From Paracoccus shandongensis (lineage in GTDB: Bacteria > Pseudomonadota > Alphaproteobacteria > Rhodobacterales > Rhodobacteraceae): 55,000 nt of DNA. Made by a program: the position numbers and the translations under genes. Below the pieces are notes generated by a model. It searched no databases. It was not told the origin of the DNA and worked only from the letters and a program-made list of their open reading frames with translations. The stretch covers positions 1-55,000 of the forward strand of contig NZ_JAFLRK010000017.1 of the NCBI RefSeq assembly GCF_017315735.1. Reading direction: 5' to 3'. Shown here piece by piece: positions 54,143-55,000 of the stretch; position 1 is the first letter of the stretch, and each line of letters starts with the position of its first letter.

Positions 54143-55000
54143 TCAGGCGATCCCCGCCAGCCGCAGGGCCAGCCCCGCCCCGGCGCAGCCCGCCAGCACC
54201 GCGACCGGCCCCAGGCGGAAGCGGAACACCGCGACCATCGCCGCCACGACCAGAGCCAAGGCCGCTGGATCCAGCGTGCGCCAGACGGGCCAGTCCAGCG
54301 ACAGCCCCCAGGCCTGCAGCACCTGCACCTGCCCGAACAGCACATGCAGCCCGAACCAGACCGCCAGGTTCCCGATCACCCCGACCGCGGCGGCCGTGAT
54401 CGCGCTCAGCGCCGCCGACAGGGCAGGGTTGTCGCGCAACCGCTCGATGAAGGGCGCGCCCAGGAAGATCCACAGGAAGCAGGGCACAAAGGTCACCCAG
54501 GTCGTCAGAAGCCCGCCCAGCGTGCCCGCCAGCAGCGGCGGCATCGCGCCCGGATCGCGGAACGCGCCCATGAAGCCCACGAATTGCGTGACCATGATCA
54601 GCGGGCCCGGCGTCGTCTCGGCCATGCCCAGGCCGTCCAGCATTTCGCCCGGGGCAAGCCAGCCATAGGTCTCGACCGCCTGCTGGGCGACATAGGCCAG
54701 CACCGCATAGGCGCCGCCAAAGGTGACCACCGCCATGACGCTGAAGAACCCCGCGATCTGCGAGAACACGTTGCCCGGACCCGCCACCCCGAACAGCGCC
54801 GCCACCGGCACCAGCCACAGCGCCCCGAACAGCGTGGCGACGCGGATCGCCCCGGCGCGGCTGACCTGCGCATGGTCGGGCACCTCCTCGCCCAGCAGGG
54901 TTCCCGCATCGGCGACCGGGGTGCCGCCCGCCTTGCCATGGCCGCCGCCCCCCAGAAAACCCGCAAGCCCCGCCCGCGCGCCAAGGAACCCGATCAGCCC
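54143..55000 (-). CDS. chrA: Chromate transporter ChrA (N-terminus beyond the window)
   Basis: The frame is open from the stop at 54143 to the window end; 285 residues are visible. FSVMAVVTFGGAYAVLAYVA and GLGMAETTPGPLIMVTQFVG are the CHR domain signatures of the C-terminal half of a two-domain transporter. The upstream part (GGGGHGKAGG, a linker) implies the first CHR domain lies outside. CHR proteins export chromate; full function cannot be judged from half a gene. Confidence 0.88.
   Translation of the reverse strand, partial: GLIGFLGARAGLAGFLGGGGHGKAGGTPVADAGTLLGEEVPDHAQVSRAGAIRVATLFGALWLVPVAALFGVAGPGNVFSQIAGFFSVMAVVTFGGAYAVLAYVAQQAVETYGWLAPGEMLDGLGMAETTPGPLIMVTQFVGFMGAFRDPGAMPPLLAGTLGGLLTTWVTFVPCFLWIFLGAPFIERLRDNPALSAALSAITAAAVGVIGNLAVWFGLHVLFGQVQVLQAWGLSLDWPVWRTLDPAALALVVAAMVAVFRFRLGPVAVLAGCAGAGLALRLAGIA

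Noticed and set aside
1..55000. CRISPR arrays, tRNA or rRNA genes, prophage
   Set aside because: No regularly spaced repeats, cloverleaf sequences or phage structural genes were noticed in reading the window.

Overview
The window is high-GC, densely packed DNA that looks like a Rhodobacterales alphaproteobacterium, probably Paracoccus or a close relative. This is inferred from gene content (glutaryl-CoA dehydrogenase with etfBA, TRAP transporters, a Rhodobacteraceae-type Hint protein, thiOSGEF order) and codon use; no rRNA or tRNA gene is visible to fix the taxon. The mix of transport/catabolic operons separated by scars of broken genes and insertion-sequence remnants suggests an accessory region or chromid-like replicon.

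Layout. 1-3035: tail of a 3-hydroxyacyl-CoA dehydrogenase, glutaryl-CoA dehydrogenase and its electron acceptor ETF (etfB, etfA). 3043-6314: a glutamate dehydrogenase of different base usage directly abutting a 5'-truncated tctB, then an intact tctA and a terminator. 6444-7063: scar with an IS3-type orfA remnant and a tail resembling an AbiEii-type toxin. 7064-18440 (minus): one long operon for uptake and hydrolysis of amide/peptide-like compounds: M81 (MlrC-like) peptidase, family 5 binding protein, DppB/DppC permeases, fused DppD-DppF ATPase, two M20 peptidases and a cytoplasmic penicillin-acylase-family hydrolase. It faces a divergent IclR regulator across a perfect palindrome. 19586-27787: sugar-acid locus with a TRAP transporter, two GntR-family regulators, a zinc-dependent polyol/aldonate dehydrogenase, a tagaturonate-reductase-like enzyme and altronate dehydratase. 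This fits conversion of an L-aldonate (L-galactonate or L-gulonate type) to 2-keto-3-deoxygluconate.

28547-30926 holds a Hint-domain protein followed by a graveyard of gene tails: IS3 orfB, a GntR FCD domain, an ABC ATPase and an SDR. 30939-42134 is a cyclic-amide/nitrogen locus: a dihydropyrimidinase/hydantoinase on plus, convergent with a minus-strand operon of a polyamine/opine-type ABC transporter, an asparaginase-like amidohydrolase, a PuuE-like deacetylase, a small CxxC protein and a CobW-type GTPase. Divergent from it is a two-gene unit: a GntR regulator with two DNA-binding domains, overlapping a homologue of the transporter's own binding protein that has no signal peptide. This pair is the most unusual arrangement in the window.

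42270-44583: pcaQ tail, pobA (4-hydroxybenzoate hydroxylase) and its AraC-type regulator. 44562-51238 (minus): thiamine operon under a TPP riboswitch (thiD-thiO-thiS-thiG-thiE-thiF, then thiY-like binding protein, damaged tenA, thiX-like permease, no ATPase). 51387-55000: an APC amino-acid permease, a quinone-oxidoreductase-like MDR protein and a partial chromate transporter.
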